A stretch of 64,000 nt of DNA from the NCBI RefSeq assembly GCF_039525805.1, contig NZ_BAAAHZ010000006.1; one strand, 5' to 3'. The stretch is from Dietzia natronolimnaea. Its GTDB lineage: Bacteria > Actinomycetota > Actinomycetes > Mycobacteriales > Mycobacteriaceae. The position numbers and the translations under genes were made by a program. The first letter of the stretch is position 1. The number at the start of each line of letters is the position of its first letter. Under the pieces are notes generated by a model, which ran no database searches, was not told the origin of the DNA, and worked only from the letters and a program-made list of their open reading frames with translations. Of the stretch, positions 51,584 to 60,147 are shown in pieces.

Positions 51584-54500
51584 TCACGGCACGATGTTGA
51601 CCATCTTCCCCGGCACCACGATGACCTTCTTCGGGGTCGCCCCGGCGAGGTTGGCCTGCACCTTCTCGTCGGCCAGGGCCGCGGCCTCGACCTCGGCCGG
51701 TGAGGCGTCCGCCGCGACGGTGATGCGCGAGCGCACCTTGCCCTTGATCTGCACCGGGTACTCCACCGAGTCCTCGACCAGGTACGACTCGTCGTGCTCG
51801 GGGAACGGCCCGTGGGCCAGCGAGCCGGCGTACCCGAGCCGCGACCACAGCTCCTCGGCCAGGTGCGGGGCGACGGGGGCCACCATGAGCACCAGTGGTT
51901 CGACGACCGACCGCGGCGCTCCCGGCCCCTCGGTCGGGTAGGCCTTGGTCAGGTGGTTGACGTACTCGATGAGCTTGGCGATCGCGGTGTTGTCGCGCAG
52001 CCCCGCGTAGTCGTCGCGGACCCCGGCGATGGCCTTGTGCAGCGCCTTGAGCACGTCCTGCGGCGGCTCCTCCTCGGTCACCCGGGCCTGTCCGGTCGAC
52101 TCCTCGATCACCACGCGCCACAGCCGCTGCAGGAATCGGTGCGCCCCCACGACGTCCTTGGTGGCCCAGGGCCGTGAGGTGTCGAGCGGGCCCATGGACA
52201 TCTCGTACACGCGCAGCGTGTCGGCGCCGTACTCGTCGCAGATCTCGTCGGGGGAGACGGAGTTCTTGAGCGACTTGCCCATCTTCCCGTACTCCTGGAA
52301 CACCTCGGGAGCGTCCGGGGAACCGTCCAGGTAGAACTTCCCGTCCCGCTCCTCTACATCTGCAGCGGGCACATAGACCCCGCGGGCATCGGTGTACGCG
52401 AACGCCTGGATATAGCCCTGGTTGAACAGCCTGCGGTAGGGCTCCTCACTGGTCACGTGGCCGAGGTCGAACAGGACCTTGTGCCAGAACCGCGAGTAGA
52501 GCAGGTGCAGCACGGCGTGCTCGACTCCACCGACGTAGAGGTCCACTCCCCCGGGGTCGCCCCCGCCGTGGATCTCGGGCCGCGGCCCGGTCCAGTAGCG
52601 CTCGTTCTCCAGCGCGCACAGCTCGTCCGGGTTCGTGGGGTCGATGTACCGCAGCTGGTACCAGCTGGAGCCGGCCCAGTTGGGCATCACGTTGGCGTCG
52701 CGGGTGTAGGTCTGCACCCCGTCGCCGAGATCCAGCTCGACGGTCATCCACTCGGTAGCCTTGGCCAGCGGCGGGGAGGGCATCGAGTCGGCGTCGTCGG
52801 GGTCGAAGGACACGGGCTTGTAGTCCTCGACCTCGGGCAGTTCGACGGGCAACATCTCGTCGGGCAGCGCGTGCGGGACGCCGTCGGAGTCGTAGACCAC
52901 GGGGAACGGCTCGCCCCAGTAGCGCTGGCGGGCGAAGAGCCAGTCCCGCAGCTTGTACTGGACGGTCCCCTCACCCGTGCCCTCGCCCTCCAGCCAGGCG
53001 ATGGTCGCGGCCTTGGCCTCGTCCACGCCCAGACCGTCGAGCGACAGCCCGCGCTCGTTGGTCGAGTTCACCGCCACGCCGTCGCCCGCGTACGCCTCGG
53101 CCCGCACGTCCAGCTCGCGCCCGTCGGCCGGGGCCACCACCTGCACGATCGGCAGACCGAAGGCCGTGGCGAACTCGTGGTCCCGGGAGTCGTGGGCGGG
53201 CACGGCCATGATCGCCCCGGTGCCGTAACCCATCAGCACGTAGTCGGCCACGAACACCGGGACCTGCTCGCCGTTGACCGGGTTGACGGCGTAGGCACCG
53301 GTGAAGACGCCGGTCTTGTCCTTGTTCTCCTGGCGCTCCAGATCGGACTTGGTGGCGGCCCGGCGGCGGTACTCCCGCACGGCCTCGGCCGGCGAGGAGT
53401 GCCCGCCGGTCCAGCGCTCGTCCAACCCGCCGGCGGAGCCGCCCGCACCGTCCACCCCGCCGGGAGCGTCGCCCGCCTCAGGCCAGAACGGCCCGGCCAG
53501 CTCGTCGACCAGCGGATGCTCGGGCGAGAGCACCATGTAGGTGGCGCCGAACAGCGTGTCGGGGCGGGTGGTGAACACCTCGATGGACTTCTCCGCCACG
53601 GCGAAGCGGACGCGTGCGCCCTGCGAGCGGCCGATCCAGTTGCGCTGCATGGACTTGACCTTGTCGGTCCAGTCCAGACGGTCCAGGTCGTCGACCAGCC
53701 GATCGGCGTAGGCGGTGATCCGCATCATCCACTGGGAGAGGTTCTTGCGGAACACGGGGAAGTTGCCGCGCTCGGAGCGCCCCTCGGCGGTGACCTCCTC
53801 GTTGGCCAGCACCGTGCCCAGCCCGGGGCACCAGTTGACCTGGGAGTCCGACAGATACACCAGCCGGTGCGAGTCGAGGACCTTCTCCTGCTCGGCCGCG
53901 GTCAGATCGGACCACTCCCGTCCGGCGAACCCGGCCGGCAGCGGGCGGGCACCGGAGACGAACTGCTCGCGCAGCTCGGCGATGGGCCGGGCGCGGCCGG
54001 TGCGGGTGGGGTGCTCGCCGCCGTCGGTGGTGCGGGCGGGCGCGTCCGGGTCGTACCAGGCGCCGTGGATCTGCAGGAAGATCCACTGCGTCCAGCGGTA
54101 GAACTCGGTGTCGGTGGTGGCCACCACGCGCCTGCGGTCGTGGCCGAGCCCCAGGCGCCCGAGCTGGCGCTCCATGTTGACGATGTTGGCCTCGGTGGTG
54201 ACCCGCGGGTGCTGGCCGGTCTGGACGGCGTACTGCTCGGCGGGCAGGCCGAACGCGTCATAACCCAGGGTGTGCAGGACGTTGGTCCCGAGCATGCGGT
54301 GGTATCGGGCGAAGACGTCGGTGGCGATGTACCCCAGCGGGTGACCCACGTGCAGGCCGGCGCCGGAGGGATACGGGAACATGTCCTGCACGAAGAGCTT
54401 GTCCTCGGGCGGTGACGACCCGTCGGCGGCCGCGAGGGGGCCGACGGGGTTGGGGGCCTCGAACGTCCCGTGCTCGGACCACTCGCGCTGCCAGCGGGAT

Positions 54501-54628
54501 TCGATCCGGCCGGCGAGGTCGGCGCCGTAGCGGTGGGCGGGCCCGGCCTGGTCGGTCTGCCCGGACTGGTCGGTCTGCGCGCCGGTGACGGACTGATCTG
54601 CGGTGACGGTCTCGTCGCTGCTGCTCAC
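51584..54628 (-). CDS. leuS: Leucyl-tRNA synthetase
   Basis: A 1014-aa class Ia aminoacyl-tRNA synthetase that charges tRNA-Leu. The HIGH-type motif is HVGH at residues 93-96 (PYPSGAGLHVGHP), the editing domain contains TTRPDTLFGATYMV and GTGAIMAVPAHD, and the KMSKS-type loop is KMGKSLKN near residue 780. The anticodon-binding and C-terminal domains are complete (KGKVRSRITV, KKVIVVPGKMVNIV). The GTG start at 54628 follows CAGGGAGAG. The N-terminus has about 40 extra residues with Thr/Asp/Gln/Gly repeats. Essential and monocistronic. Confidence 0.97.
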   Translation of the reverse strand: MSSSDETVTADQSVTGAQTDQSGQTDQAGPAHRYGADLAGRIESRWQREWSEHGTFEAPNPVGPLAAADGSSPPEDKLFVQDMFPYPSGAGLHVGHPLGYIATDVFARYHRMLGTNVLHTLGYDAFGLPAEQYAVQTGQHPRVTTEANIVNMERQLGRLGLGHDRRRVVATTDTEFYRWTQWIFLQIHGAWYDPDAPARTTDGGEHPTRTGRARPIAELREQFVSGARPLPAGFAGREWSDLTAAEQEKVLDSHRLVYLSDSQVNWCPGLGTVLANEEVTAEGRSERGNFPVFRKNLSQWMMRITAYADRLVDDLDRLDWTDKVKSMQRNWIGRSQGARVRFAVAEKSIEVFTTRPDTLFGATYMVLSPEHPLVDELAGPFWPEAGDAPGGVDGAGGSAGGLDERWTGGHSSPAEAVREYRRRAATKSDLERQENKDKTGVFTGAYAVNPVNGEQVPVFVADYVLMGYGTGAIMAVPAHDSRDHEFATAFGLPIVQVVAPADGRELDVRAEAYAGDGVAVNSTNERGLSLDGLGVDEAKAATIAWLEGEGTGEGTVQYKLRDWLFARQRYWGEPFPVVYDSDGVPHALPDEMLPVELPEVEDYKPVSFDPDDADSMPSPPLAKATEWMTVELDLGDGVQTYTRDANVMPNWAGSSWYQLRYIDPTNPDELCALENERYWTGPRPEIHGGGDPGGVDLYVGGVEHAVLHLLYSRFWHKVLFDLGHVTSEEPYRRLFNQGYIQAFAYTDARGVYVPAADVEERDGKFYLDGSPDAPEVFQEYGKMGKSLKNSVSPDEICDEYGADTLRVYEMSMGPLDTSRPWATKDVVGAHRFLQRLWRVVIEESTGQARVTEEEPPQDVLKALHKAIAGVRDDYAGLRDNTAIAKLIEYVNHLTKAYPTEGPGAPRSVVEPLVLMVAPVAPHLAEELWSRLGYAGSLAHGPFPEHDESYLVEDSVEYPVQIKGKVRSRITVAADASPAEVEAAALADEKVQANLAGATPKKVIVVPGKMVNIVP

Positions 54629-54804
54629 GGTTGTCTGCTCTCCCTGGATCCTCGCCGGTGCCCACACGCAGGCTTCGGTCAAGCCTAAACCCTGGACCGG
54701 GTCGGGCCTCGTCAGCGTGTGAGCACCGCCCCTCCGGCGCGGGGCGCCCGTCGCCGAGGACCGGGGCTCCCACCCGTGGAGAACCGGGAGTCCCACCCGT
54801 CCGG

Positions 54805-54854
54805 AAGAGCGTTCCGAACGCGTTTCGCGAGTGCGGAGTGTGCGGAACGCTCTT
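54805..54854. repeat. Palindromic intergenic hairpin element, copy 2
   Basis: Arms AAGAGCGTTCCG (54805-54816) and CGGAACGCTCTT (54843-54854) are fully complementary (12 bp). The arm sequence is identical to copy 1 at 39251-39300 and the same ATCGA flank follows. It lies just past the 3' end of the DoxX gene, so a terminator role is plausible. Confidence 0.7.
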
Positions 54855-54855
54855 A

Positions 54856-54925
54856 TCGATGCGGCCTTGTCGATGTGCTCTCGTCGAGGCGGCCTTGTCG
54901 ATGCGGCCTTGTCGATGTGCTCTCG
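54856..54925 (+). repeat. 28-bp direct repeats adjoining the hairpin element
   Basis: Two identical 28-bp units beginning TCGATGCGGCCTTGTCGATG (54856-54883 and 54898-54925) are separated by a 14-nt partial copy. As with copy 1, the hairpin and tandem repeats form one composite element. Confidence 0.7.
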
Positions 54926-54940
54926 CCGGCCCGCTTCGGG

Positions 54941-55438
54941 TCAGGCCGTCGTCCTCGGGGCCCCAGCGGCGCGACGGCCCGCGATCAGCGCGTCGAGGCT
55001 GTAGCGACCGGTGCCGACCAGGCCGAGGACGGCGACGGCCAGCCCGATCACGGCGACGAGCTCCCAACCACCGTTGGTGGCGTAGATCCCCGCGCCCTGG
55101 TGGACGAACAGGTAGGCGCCGAACATCACGACGACGACGAGGACCGCGACGACCTGGGTGAGCAGCCCCAGCACCAGCAGGATTCCTCCGGCCAGCTCCA
55201 CGACGCCCGCGAACACCGCGGCGGCCTGGGCGGCGGGGATCCCGACGGAGTCGAAGAACTGGCCGGTCGCCCCTGCGCCGTTGGTGACGAGCTTCTCCCA
55301 GCCGTGCGCGATCAGGACCACACCGAGCAGGACCCGAGCGAGCAGCAGGCCGATATCGCGGACGATCCCGGGCACGGGGAACAGGCGGGTCTCTGCCGCG
55401 GCGGTACGGGAGGAGGGGACGGTCGTCGTGGTGCTCAT
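54941..55438 (-). CDS. DoxX-family membrane protein
   Basis: A 165-aa protein with four predicted helices and the DoxX features LLARVLLGVVLIAHGWEKL and GGILLVLGLLTQVVAVLVVVV (in parts), plus a C-terminal GRYSLDALI. DoxX proteins are small quinone-linked or redox/thiol-stress membrane proteins in actinobacteria. It is divergent from a MarR gene and has its own TTGACA promoter. Precise role unknown. Confidence 0.87.
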   Translation of the reverse strand: MSTTTTVPSSRTAAAETRLFPVPGIVRDIGLLLARVLLGVVLIAHGWEKLVTNGAGATGQFFDSVGIPAAQAAAVFAGVVELAGGILLVLGLLTQVVAVLVVVVMFGAYLFVHQGAGIYATNGGWELVAVIGLAVAVLGLVGTGRYSLDALIAGRRAAGAPRTTA

Positions 55439-55483
55439 GTCTGTGGTCCTTTCGGGTCACACATCCGGATGATGCGTCACACA

Positions 55484-55513
55484 CTTCTATCCCCGCACTA
55501 GGTGTCGTGTCAA
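55484..55513 (-). promoter_or_regulatory. Promoter of the DoxX gene
   Basis: On the minus strand, a consensus TTGACA (55513-55508) is followed after 18 bp by TAGAAG (55489-55484). The divergent MarR gene starts 22 bp on the other side, so the MarR protein could act here. Confidence 0.6.
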
Positions 55514-55534
55514 CTATGAGGGTAGAGTGGAGTC

Positions 55535-56065
55535 ATGACCGAACCGCTGCCGAGCGACCACGTGAGATGGCTGACCGACGAGGAGAAGGCGCTCTGGCGC
55601 GACTACCTCGCGATCCAGGGGCGCCTTCACCTGGCGATCCAGCGCGACCTCAAGGCCACCTCGAGCCTGACGGAGCCGGAGTTCGAGGTGCTCGTGTACC
55701 TCAGCGAGGCCGACGGCCCGCTACGGATGACCGCGCTGTCCGACGTCCTGCAGTGGGAACGCAGCCGGCTCTCCCATCAGGTGACCCGCATGGTCCGGCG
55801 TGGACTCGTCCAGCGGACGAGCTGCCCCACCGACGGCCGGGGCGCGTTCGTCTCCGCCACCGAGGAGGGCATGCGGGAGATCGCGGAGGCCGCACCCGAT
55901 CACGTCGCCACCGTGCGCCGGGAGTTCCTGGACCGGCTCAGTGAGCAGGACAAGCGCGAGCTCGCGCGACTCCTCGCGCTGGTCGAGGGTTCCACCGGGG
56001 AGGGGCCGACGGGGGATGAGGCGAATCGGAAATCCCCCGTCGCGGGCGTACCCTCGGGGGTGTGA
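55535..56065 (+). CDS. MarR-family transcriptional regulator
   Basis: A 176-aa winged-helix protein with the DNA-binding core LRMTALSDVLQWERSRLSHQ and the wing SCPTDGRGAFVSATEEG. The last 30 residues are a low-complexity tail. TAGAGT (55523-55528) lies 6 nt before the ATG, giving a leaderless start. It is divergent from doxX, its probable target, and overlaps the following SdpI-like gene (GTGTGA). Ligand unknown. Confidence 0.87.
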   Translation: MTEPLPSDHVRWLTDEEKALWRDYLAIQGRLHLAIQRDLKATSSLTEPEFEVLVYLSEADGPLRMTALSDVLQWERSRLSHQVTRMVRRGLVQRTSCPTDGRGAFVSATEEGMREIAEAAPDHVATVRREFLDRLSEQDKRELARLLALVEGSTGEGPTGDEANRKSPVAGVPSGV

Positions 56066-56628
56066 ACGCAGTGCTCGTGGTGGTCGTGGTGCTCCTGGCG
56101 TGTCTCGCCCTCGTGGTCGGGGTCACCGGCCTGTTGGGACTGCTCGGTCGACTGCCGGGTAACGGCGTCCTGGGCGTCCGCACCCCGGAGACCCGCCGCT
56201 CCCCCGAGGCCTGGACGCTCGCCAACCGCGCGGCCGGGCCCGCGCTGCTCGGCTCCGGCCTGATGCTCCTGCTCGGTGCGCTGGGCGTGGGTCTGATCGG
56301 GGGCTGGGTGGGTGGACTCGTCGTCGTCGTCGCCCTTCTGGGTGCGCTCGTCCTGCTCAGCGTCGCCGGCCTCGCCGGCTCCCGCGCCGCGGCGCTCTGG
56401 GAGGCCGCGCAGGAGGAGGACGAGGGCGGCTGCGGCTGTGGCTCCGGGGGCGGATGCGGCGGCCACTCCGCCGGCGACACCGACACGTCGGACGCACCCG
56501 GCGCGGGTACCTGCGGCGACTCCCCCGCCGACCCCGCGGACCCCGCCGCCGACTGCGGCGTGACCGGCGGCTGCGGGTCGTGCGCCCTGCAGGGCATGTG
56601 CGAATCGGAGAGCGCCACCACCCGGTAG
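56062..56628 (+). CDS. SdpI-like membrane protein with cysteine-rich tail
   Basis: A 188-aa protein. The N-terminal half has three or four hydrophobic helices and an SdpI-type segment (NGVLGVRTPETRRSPEAWTLANR, in parts, near residues 34-56), as in immunity/signal proteins of the SdpI family. The C-terminal 65 residues hold eight cysteines in a Gly-rich setting (GGCGCGSGGGCGGHS, TGGCGSCALQGMC), which could bind metal or form disulfides. GTG 56062 overlaps the MarR stop. The fusion of such a tail to SdpI is unusual. Confidence 0.75.
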   Translation: MNAVLVVVVVLLACLALVVGVTGLLGLLGRLPGNGVLGVRTPETRRSPEAWTLANRAAGPALLGSGLMLLLGALGVGLIGGWVGGLVVVVALLGALVLLSVAGLAGSRAAALWEAAQEEDEGGCGCGSGGGCGGHSAGDTDTSDAPGAGTCGDSPADPADPAADCGVTGGCGSCALQGMCESESATTR

Positions 56629-56767
56629 GGCAGCGCGGGGAGGCCTGTGTGGGGCCCACGTGGGGGGCCCGGGTGGGGGCCCGCGTCCCGGCCCGACCGG
56701 TGGCCCGCTTCCCGCACGCTGCCTACGGTCAGAGGTCCATCCGACCCATACCGTGAAGGAGCTCGCC

Positions 56768-57346
56768 ATGGCCCAGAAGTCCACGACAGAGTCCAACAAG
56801 GACGTCGTCGACATCCTCACCGCCGACCATCGCGAGATGATCGGGCTGATCGAGATGATCGAGGAGACCACCGACCCCAAGGAGCGCCGTTCGCTGGCCG
56901 ACTCCGTGATCGCCGAGGTGACCCGGCACTCGGTGGCCGAGGAGTTGTTCGTCTACCCCGTCTACGAGCGCGAGGTCCCGGACGGCGGCGACGAGGTCGA
57001 GCACGACAAGGAAGAGCACCAGGAGATCGAAGAGGTGATGAAGGAGCTCGAGGGCCTGGACTCCGAGAGCGCCGAGTTCATCGCCACCGTGAAGCGCTTC
57101 AAGGAACTCCTCGATCACCACGCGGACGACGAGGAGAGCGACCAGTTCCCCAAGTTGCGGGCAGCCGTCTCCGCCGAGGACCTGATCGACCTGGGCCGGA
57201 AGGTCGAGGCGGCCAAGAAGATCGCCCCCACCCGTCCGCACCCCGGATCCCCGCACTCCGAGTTGTTCCACATGACCCTGGGGCCCGGTGTCGGCATGGT
57301 GGACAGGCTCCGCGACGCCCTGAGCGGTCGCTTCAAGAACACCTGA
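56768..57346 (+). CDS. Hemerythrin-domain protein
   Basis: A 192-aa protein with a hemerythrin HHE cation-binding four-helix bundle: His 21 (TADHREM), His 54 with E58/E59 (RHSVAEE), His 79 and His 84 (VEHDKEEH) and H117/H118 with an acidic cluster (LLDHHADDEE). These ligands hold a di-iron site for oxygen, NO or redox sensing. GAAGGAG lies seven bases before ATG 56768. The last 40 residues (GPGVGMVDRLRDALSGRF) lie outside the domain. Monocistronic. Confidence 0.9.
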   Translation: MAQKSTTESNKDVVDILTADHREMIGLIEMIEETTDPKERRSLADSVIAEVTRHSVAEELFVYPVYEREVPDGGDEVEHDKEEHQEIEEVMKELEGLDSESAEFIATVKRFKELLDHHADDEESDQFPKLRAAVSAEDLIDLGRKVEAAKKIAPTRPHPGSPHSELFHMTLGPGVGMVDRLRDALSGRFKNT

Positions 57347-57413
57347 CCCGACCGGTCCTGGTCCGGGCGCGGGCGTCTGCAATCGCGGGCGTCCGTGCGA
57401 CTGGTCTGTACAG

Positions 57414-57788
57414 CTAGAACAGCACCCGGATCAGGACGGCGGTGAGGCCGCATCCGGCCATCACCAGCACCATCGCCACCAGGCCGATGTTGTAGCGGAC
57501 CTGGGTCTGCTGGACCTCTCCGGCCCGGACGAACCGCCCCACCCGCTGTTCGTGGTGCAGCTGCACCCTGAGCAGCGCGAGCAGCGGGACCACGACGAGA
57601 GTCGCGAAGACCGCCGCCCACACCCACGAGGTCTCGGCGATCAACTTGGCCACCAGGATGATGTTCACCGTCACCACGGCCCAGGTCCGCGCCCACGACA
57701 GGCTGGTGCGCTCGGCCTGGAGTCCGACGTCGGGCGGGACGGCCTCCGGGCGCACGCCGATCCGCCGCCGCGGGGCGCCTGCGCTCAT
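57414..57788 (-). CDS. DUF202-family membrane protein
   Basis: A 124-aa protein with three hydrophobic segments and the DUF202 hallmark ERTSLSWARTWA near residue 26. Its start overlaps the stop of the other DUF202 gene (ATGA), so the pair forms a small operon, as is common for YidH-type genes. Role unknown. Confidence 0.85.
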   Translation of the reverse strand: MSAGAPRRRIGVRPEAVPPDVGLQAERTSLSWARTWAVVTVNIILVAKLIAETSWVWAAVFATLVVVPLLALLRVQLHHEQRVGRFVRAGEVQQTQVRYNIGLVAMVLVMAGCGLTAVLIRVLF

Positions 57789-58168
57789 GCGATGGTGCCG
57801 CCGAGGATCGCGACGACCAGCAGGATCGCACCGGTCGCGATGCCCAGCACCAGGAGGATCGACGCCTGCGGGACCGGAAGCGGCCTGTTGTGACGCATGG
57901 ACGCCTCGATCCGGATCCAGCGTCGGAACGACACGGTGGCCAGCAGCGCCGCCATCACGAGGAGCACGCAGGCCAGCGGGGTCCGGATGATCTCAGGGAT
58001 CTCGTCGCCGGCGAAGGCCTCCATCGCCACCGCGCCGGCCATCAGGCCGAGGCTCGTCCGGATCCACGCCAGGAACGTGCGCTCGTTGGCGAGCGTGAAC
58101 CGCGGGTCCGGTTCCTCGCCGTCCCGCAGCGACTTGGGCCGCCACCCCTGTCCGACTCGCTCCGTCAT
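57785..58168 (-). CDS. YidH/DUF202-family membrane protein
   Basis: A 127-aa protein with the DUF202 motif ANERTFLAWIRTSLGLMA near residues 27-44 and three hydrophobic helices. TAGGCT (58180-58175), 6 nt before the ATG, indicates a leaderless message. It is the first gene of a two-gene DUF202 unit. Function unknown. Confidence 0.87.
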   Translation of the reverse strand: MTERVGQGWRPKSLRDGEEPDPRFTLANERTFLAWIRTSLGLMAGAVAMEAFAGDEIPEIIRTPLACVLLVMAALLATVSFRRWIRIEASMRHNRPLPVPQASILLVLGIATGAILLVVAILGGTIA

Positions 58169-58240
58169 CCCCCGAGCCTATCGGCCGCCCCTGCGGGCCT
58201 CGTGCGGACCGCCCGCGGACCGGGGTGATGAAATGGGTCG

Positions 58241-59224
58241 ATGAGCTTTCTGCGTCGCCTCCGGATCGAGCCGTTCATCCTCGCGATCCTGGCCGCCGTC
58301 GTGGTGGCGGCGGTGCTGCCGGCGACCGGAGGCGCGGCGACGGCGCTCGGGTGGGTCACCACCGTGGGGATCGCCGTGCTGTTCTTCCTCTACGGCGCGC
58401 GGTTGGAACCCCGGGAGCTGCTGGCCGGTGTGAAGCACTGGCGGTTGCACTCGGTGGTGCTGGCGGCGACGTTCCTGCTGTTCCCGGCCCTGGGGCTCCT
58501 GGGCAGGTGGGCGCTCACGCCGGTACTCGGTGAGCCGCTGGCCGCCGGTTTCCTCTTCCTGACGCTCGTACCGTCCACCGTGCAGTCCTCGATCACCTTC
58601 GTGGCGATCGCCCGCGGGCACGTGAGCGCCGCCGTGGTCTCCGCGTCCGTGTCCAATCTGCTCGGGGTGGTCATCACTCCCCTGTTGGTCTTCGCGCTCA
58701 TGACCAGGGACGGATCGGTGGTCATCACGTGGGACTCGGTCGGGAAGATCGCCCTGCAACTGCTCCTGCCGTTCGTCCTGGGCCAGCTGCTGAGGCGGTG
58801 GGTCCTGCCGGTCACCACGAGGATCAAGCGCCTCGCGCTGTTCGACAAGTCGGTGATCGTCCTGATCGTCTACGCGGCGTTCTCCGACGGGGTCGCCGAC
58901 GGCATCTGGTCGAGGGTGGGGCCGGCCCAGCTCGCGTGGCTGATCGCCGCGTGCTGCGTCCTGCTCGCGGTGGTGCTGGGTCTGACCGCGCTGCTCTCCC
59001 GCGCGCTCGGGTTCGCCGACCGCGACAAGAGGGTCGTGCAGTTCTGCGGGTCCAAGAAGTCCCTGGCCACGGGGCTGCCCATGGCCGCGGTGCTGTTCGT
59101 CGGCCAACCCGTCGGACTCCTGGTGCTCCCCCTGATGCTGTTCCACCAGATCCAGCTGATCGTGTGCGCGTGGCTGGCGGGCCACTACGGCCGTGCGGAG
59201 GGAACCGAGGCGCCCGCGGAGTGA
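58241..59224 (+). CDS. Bile acid:sodium symporter family protein (SLC10A7-like)
   Basis: A 327-aa polytopic protein with nine to ten hydrophobic helices. Family parts are FFLYGARLEPRELLAG, LVPSTVQSSITFVAIARGH, SNLLGVVITPLLVF and CGSKKSLATGLPMA, the last being typical of the SLC10A7/YfeH branch. It moves an organic anion or takes part in ion handling; the substrate is not known. Convergent with the hydrolase gene after only 16 bp. Confidence 0.9.
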   Translation: MSFLRRLRIEPFILAILAAVVVAAVLPATGGAATALGWVTTVGIAVLFFLYGARLEPRELLAGVKHWRLHSVVLAATFLLFPALGLLGRWALTPVLGEPLAAGFLFLTLVPSTVQSSITFVAIARGHVSAAVVSASVSNLLGVVITPLLVFALMTRDGSVVITWDSVGKIALQLLLPFVLGQLLRRWVLPVTTRIKRLALFDKSVIVLIVYAAFSDGVADGIWSRVGPAQLAWLIAACCVLLAVVLGLTALLSRALGFADRDKRVVQFCGSKKSLATGLPMAAVLFVGQPVGLLVLPLMLFHQIQLIVCAWLAGHYGRAEGTEAPAE

Positions 59225-59240
59225 GGCGGGCACGACCCCG

Positions 59241-60092
59241 CTAGGAGCGGTTCTGGTCCAGGAACCCGAGCACCGCCGCCGACACCTCCGCGGGGCGTTC
59301 CTCCGGCGCGAAGTGACCACAGTCGTCGATCACCTGGAGGGCACTGCCCGGGATCGCCCCGTGCAGCCGGTGGGCGTGATCGATGACCTGCCAGGTGTCG
59401 TCCGCACCCCAGATCAGTTGGACCGGGACCTGACCCAGTGTGTGCAGCCTGTCGCTGATCTCCATGGTGTGCACGGGGTCGTAGTGCGCGACCTGGTGCT
59501 GGAACAGACTCGGTTGACCGATCGGTCCGCTGATGAAGTCCACGTACACGTCCAGCGCCTCCGGGTCGAAGCCCGTGGGGTCGCTGTGCGTGGACAGCAG
59601 CCACTCGCGGAAGTGCTCGCGGTGCTCGTCGTCGGGCATCTTCGCCAACACCTCCAGCCCGTCTGCCATCTGCTGCCGGGTCCGCTCGGAGGGGTAGGTG
59701 TCAAAGCTCACCACGTCGATCAGTGTGAGCGTGCGCAGGCGCTCGATCGAGCGCACCCCGAATCGCTGGGCGACGCCGCCGCCGATGTCGTGGGCGACAA
59801 GGTGGAACGAGTCCAGTCCCCACAGGTCGAGCAGCCCGTCCAGGACCGCGACGTTGCCGGTGATCGACGTGTCCACGGCCGGGTCCCACGGTCGCTCCGA
59901 CAGGCCGTACCCCAGCAGGTCGAACACGTGCACGCGGTACCCGGCGTCGACGAGCCGGGGCACGACGTTCCGCCAGATATATGACGACGACGGGGTGCCG
60001 TGCACCAGCACCACAGGCTCCCCGGCCCCGTGGACGCCGTAGGCGACGCGGTGGCCGCCGAGGACGGCATGGCTGTCGACGACGTGCGCCAT
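59241..60092 (-). CDS. Haloalkane dehalogenase/epoxide hydrolase-like alpha/beta hydrolase
   Basis: A 283-aa alpha/beta hydrolase whose nucleophile position is aspartate, D102 in VAHDIGGG, as in haloalkane dehalogenases and epoxide hydrolases, not serine. HGTPSSSYIWR forms the oxyanion region (about 31-41) and the base is His 260 in DCGHFAPEE; the acid may be D233-D234 in WGADDTW. GGAGG lies six bases before ATG 60092. It may dehalogenate or open an epoxide; substrate unknown. Confidence 0.83.
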   Translation of the reverse strand: MAHVVDSHAVLGGHRVAYGVHGAGEPVVLVHGTPSSSYIWRNVVPRLVDAGYRVHVFDLLGYGLSERPWDPAVDTSITGNVAVLDGLLDLWGLDSFHLVAHDIGGGVAQRFGVRSIERLRTLTLIDVVSFDTYPSERTRQQMADGLEVLAKMPDDEHREHFREWLLSTHSDPTGFDPEALDVYVDFISGPIGQPSLFQHQVAHYDPVHTMEISDRLHTLGQVPVQLIWGADDTWQVIDHAHRLHGAIPGSALQVIDDCGHFAPEERPAEVSAAVLGFLDQNRS

Positions 60093-60147
60093 ATCGGACC
60101 TCCGATGCTGGTGTTCCCCGGTCACGGTAGGCGTTCCGGCCTCAGGC

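Larger units (their letters stand above)
54629..54940. other. Intergenic region with repeat element
   Basis: A 312-bp gap between leuS and the upstream DoxX gene, both on the minus strand. It contains the second hairpin copy (54805-54854) and two 28-bp direct repeats (54856-54883, 54898-54925). No gene is supported on either strand. Confidence 0.6.
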
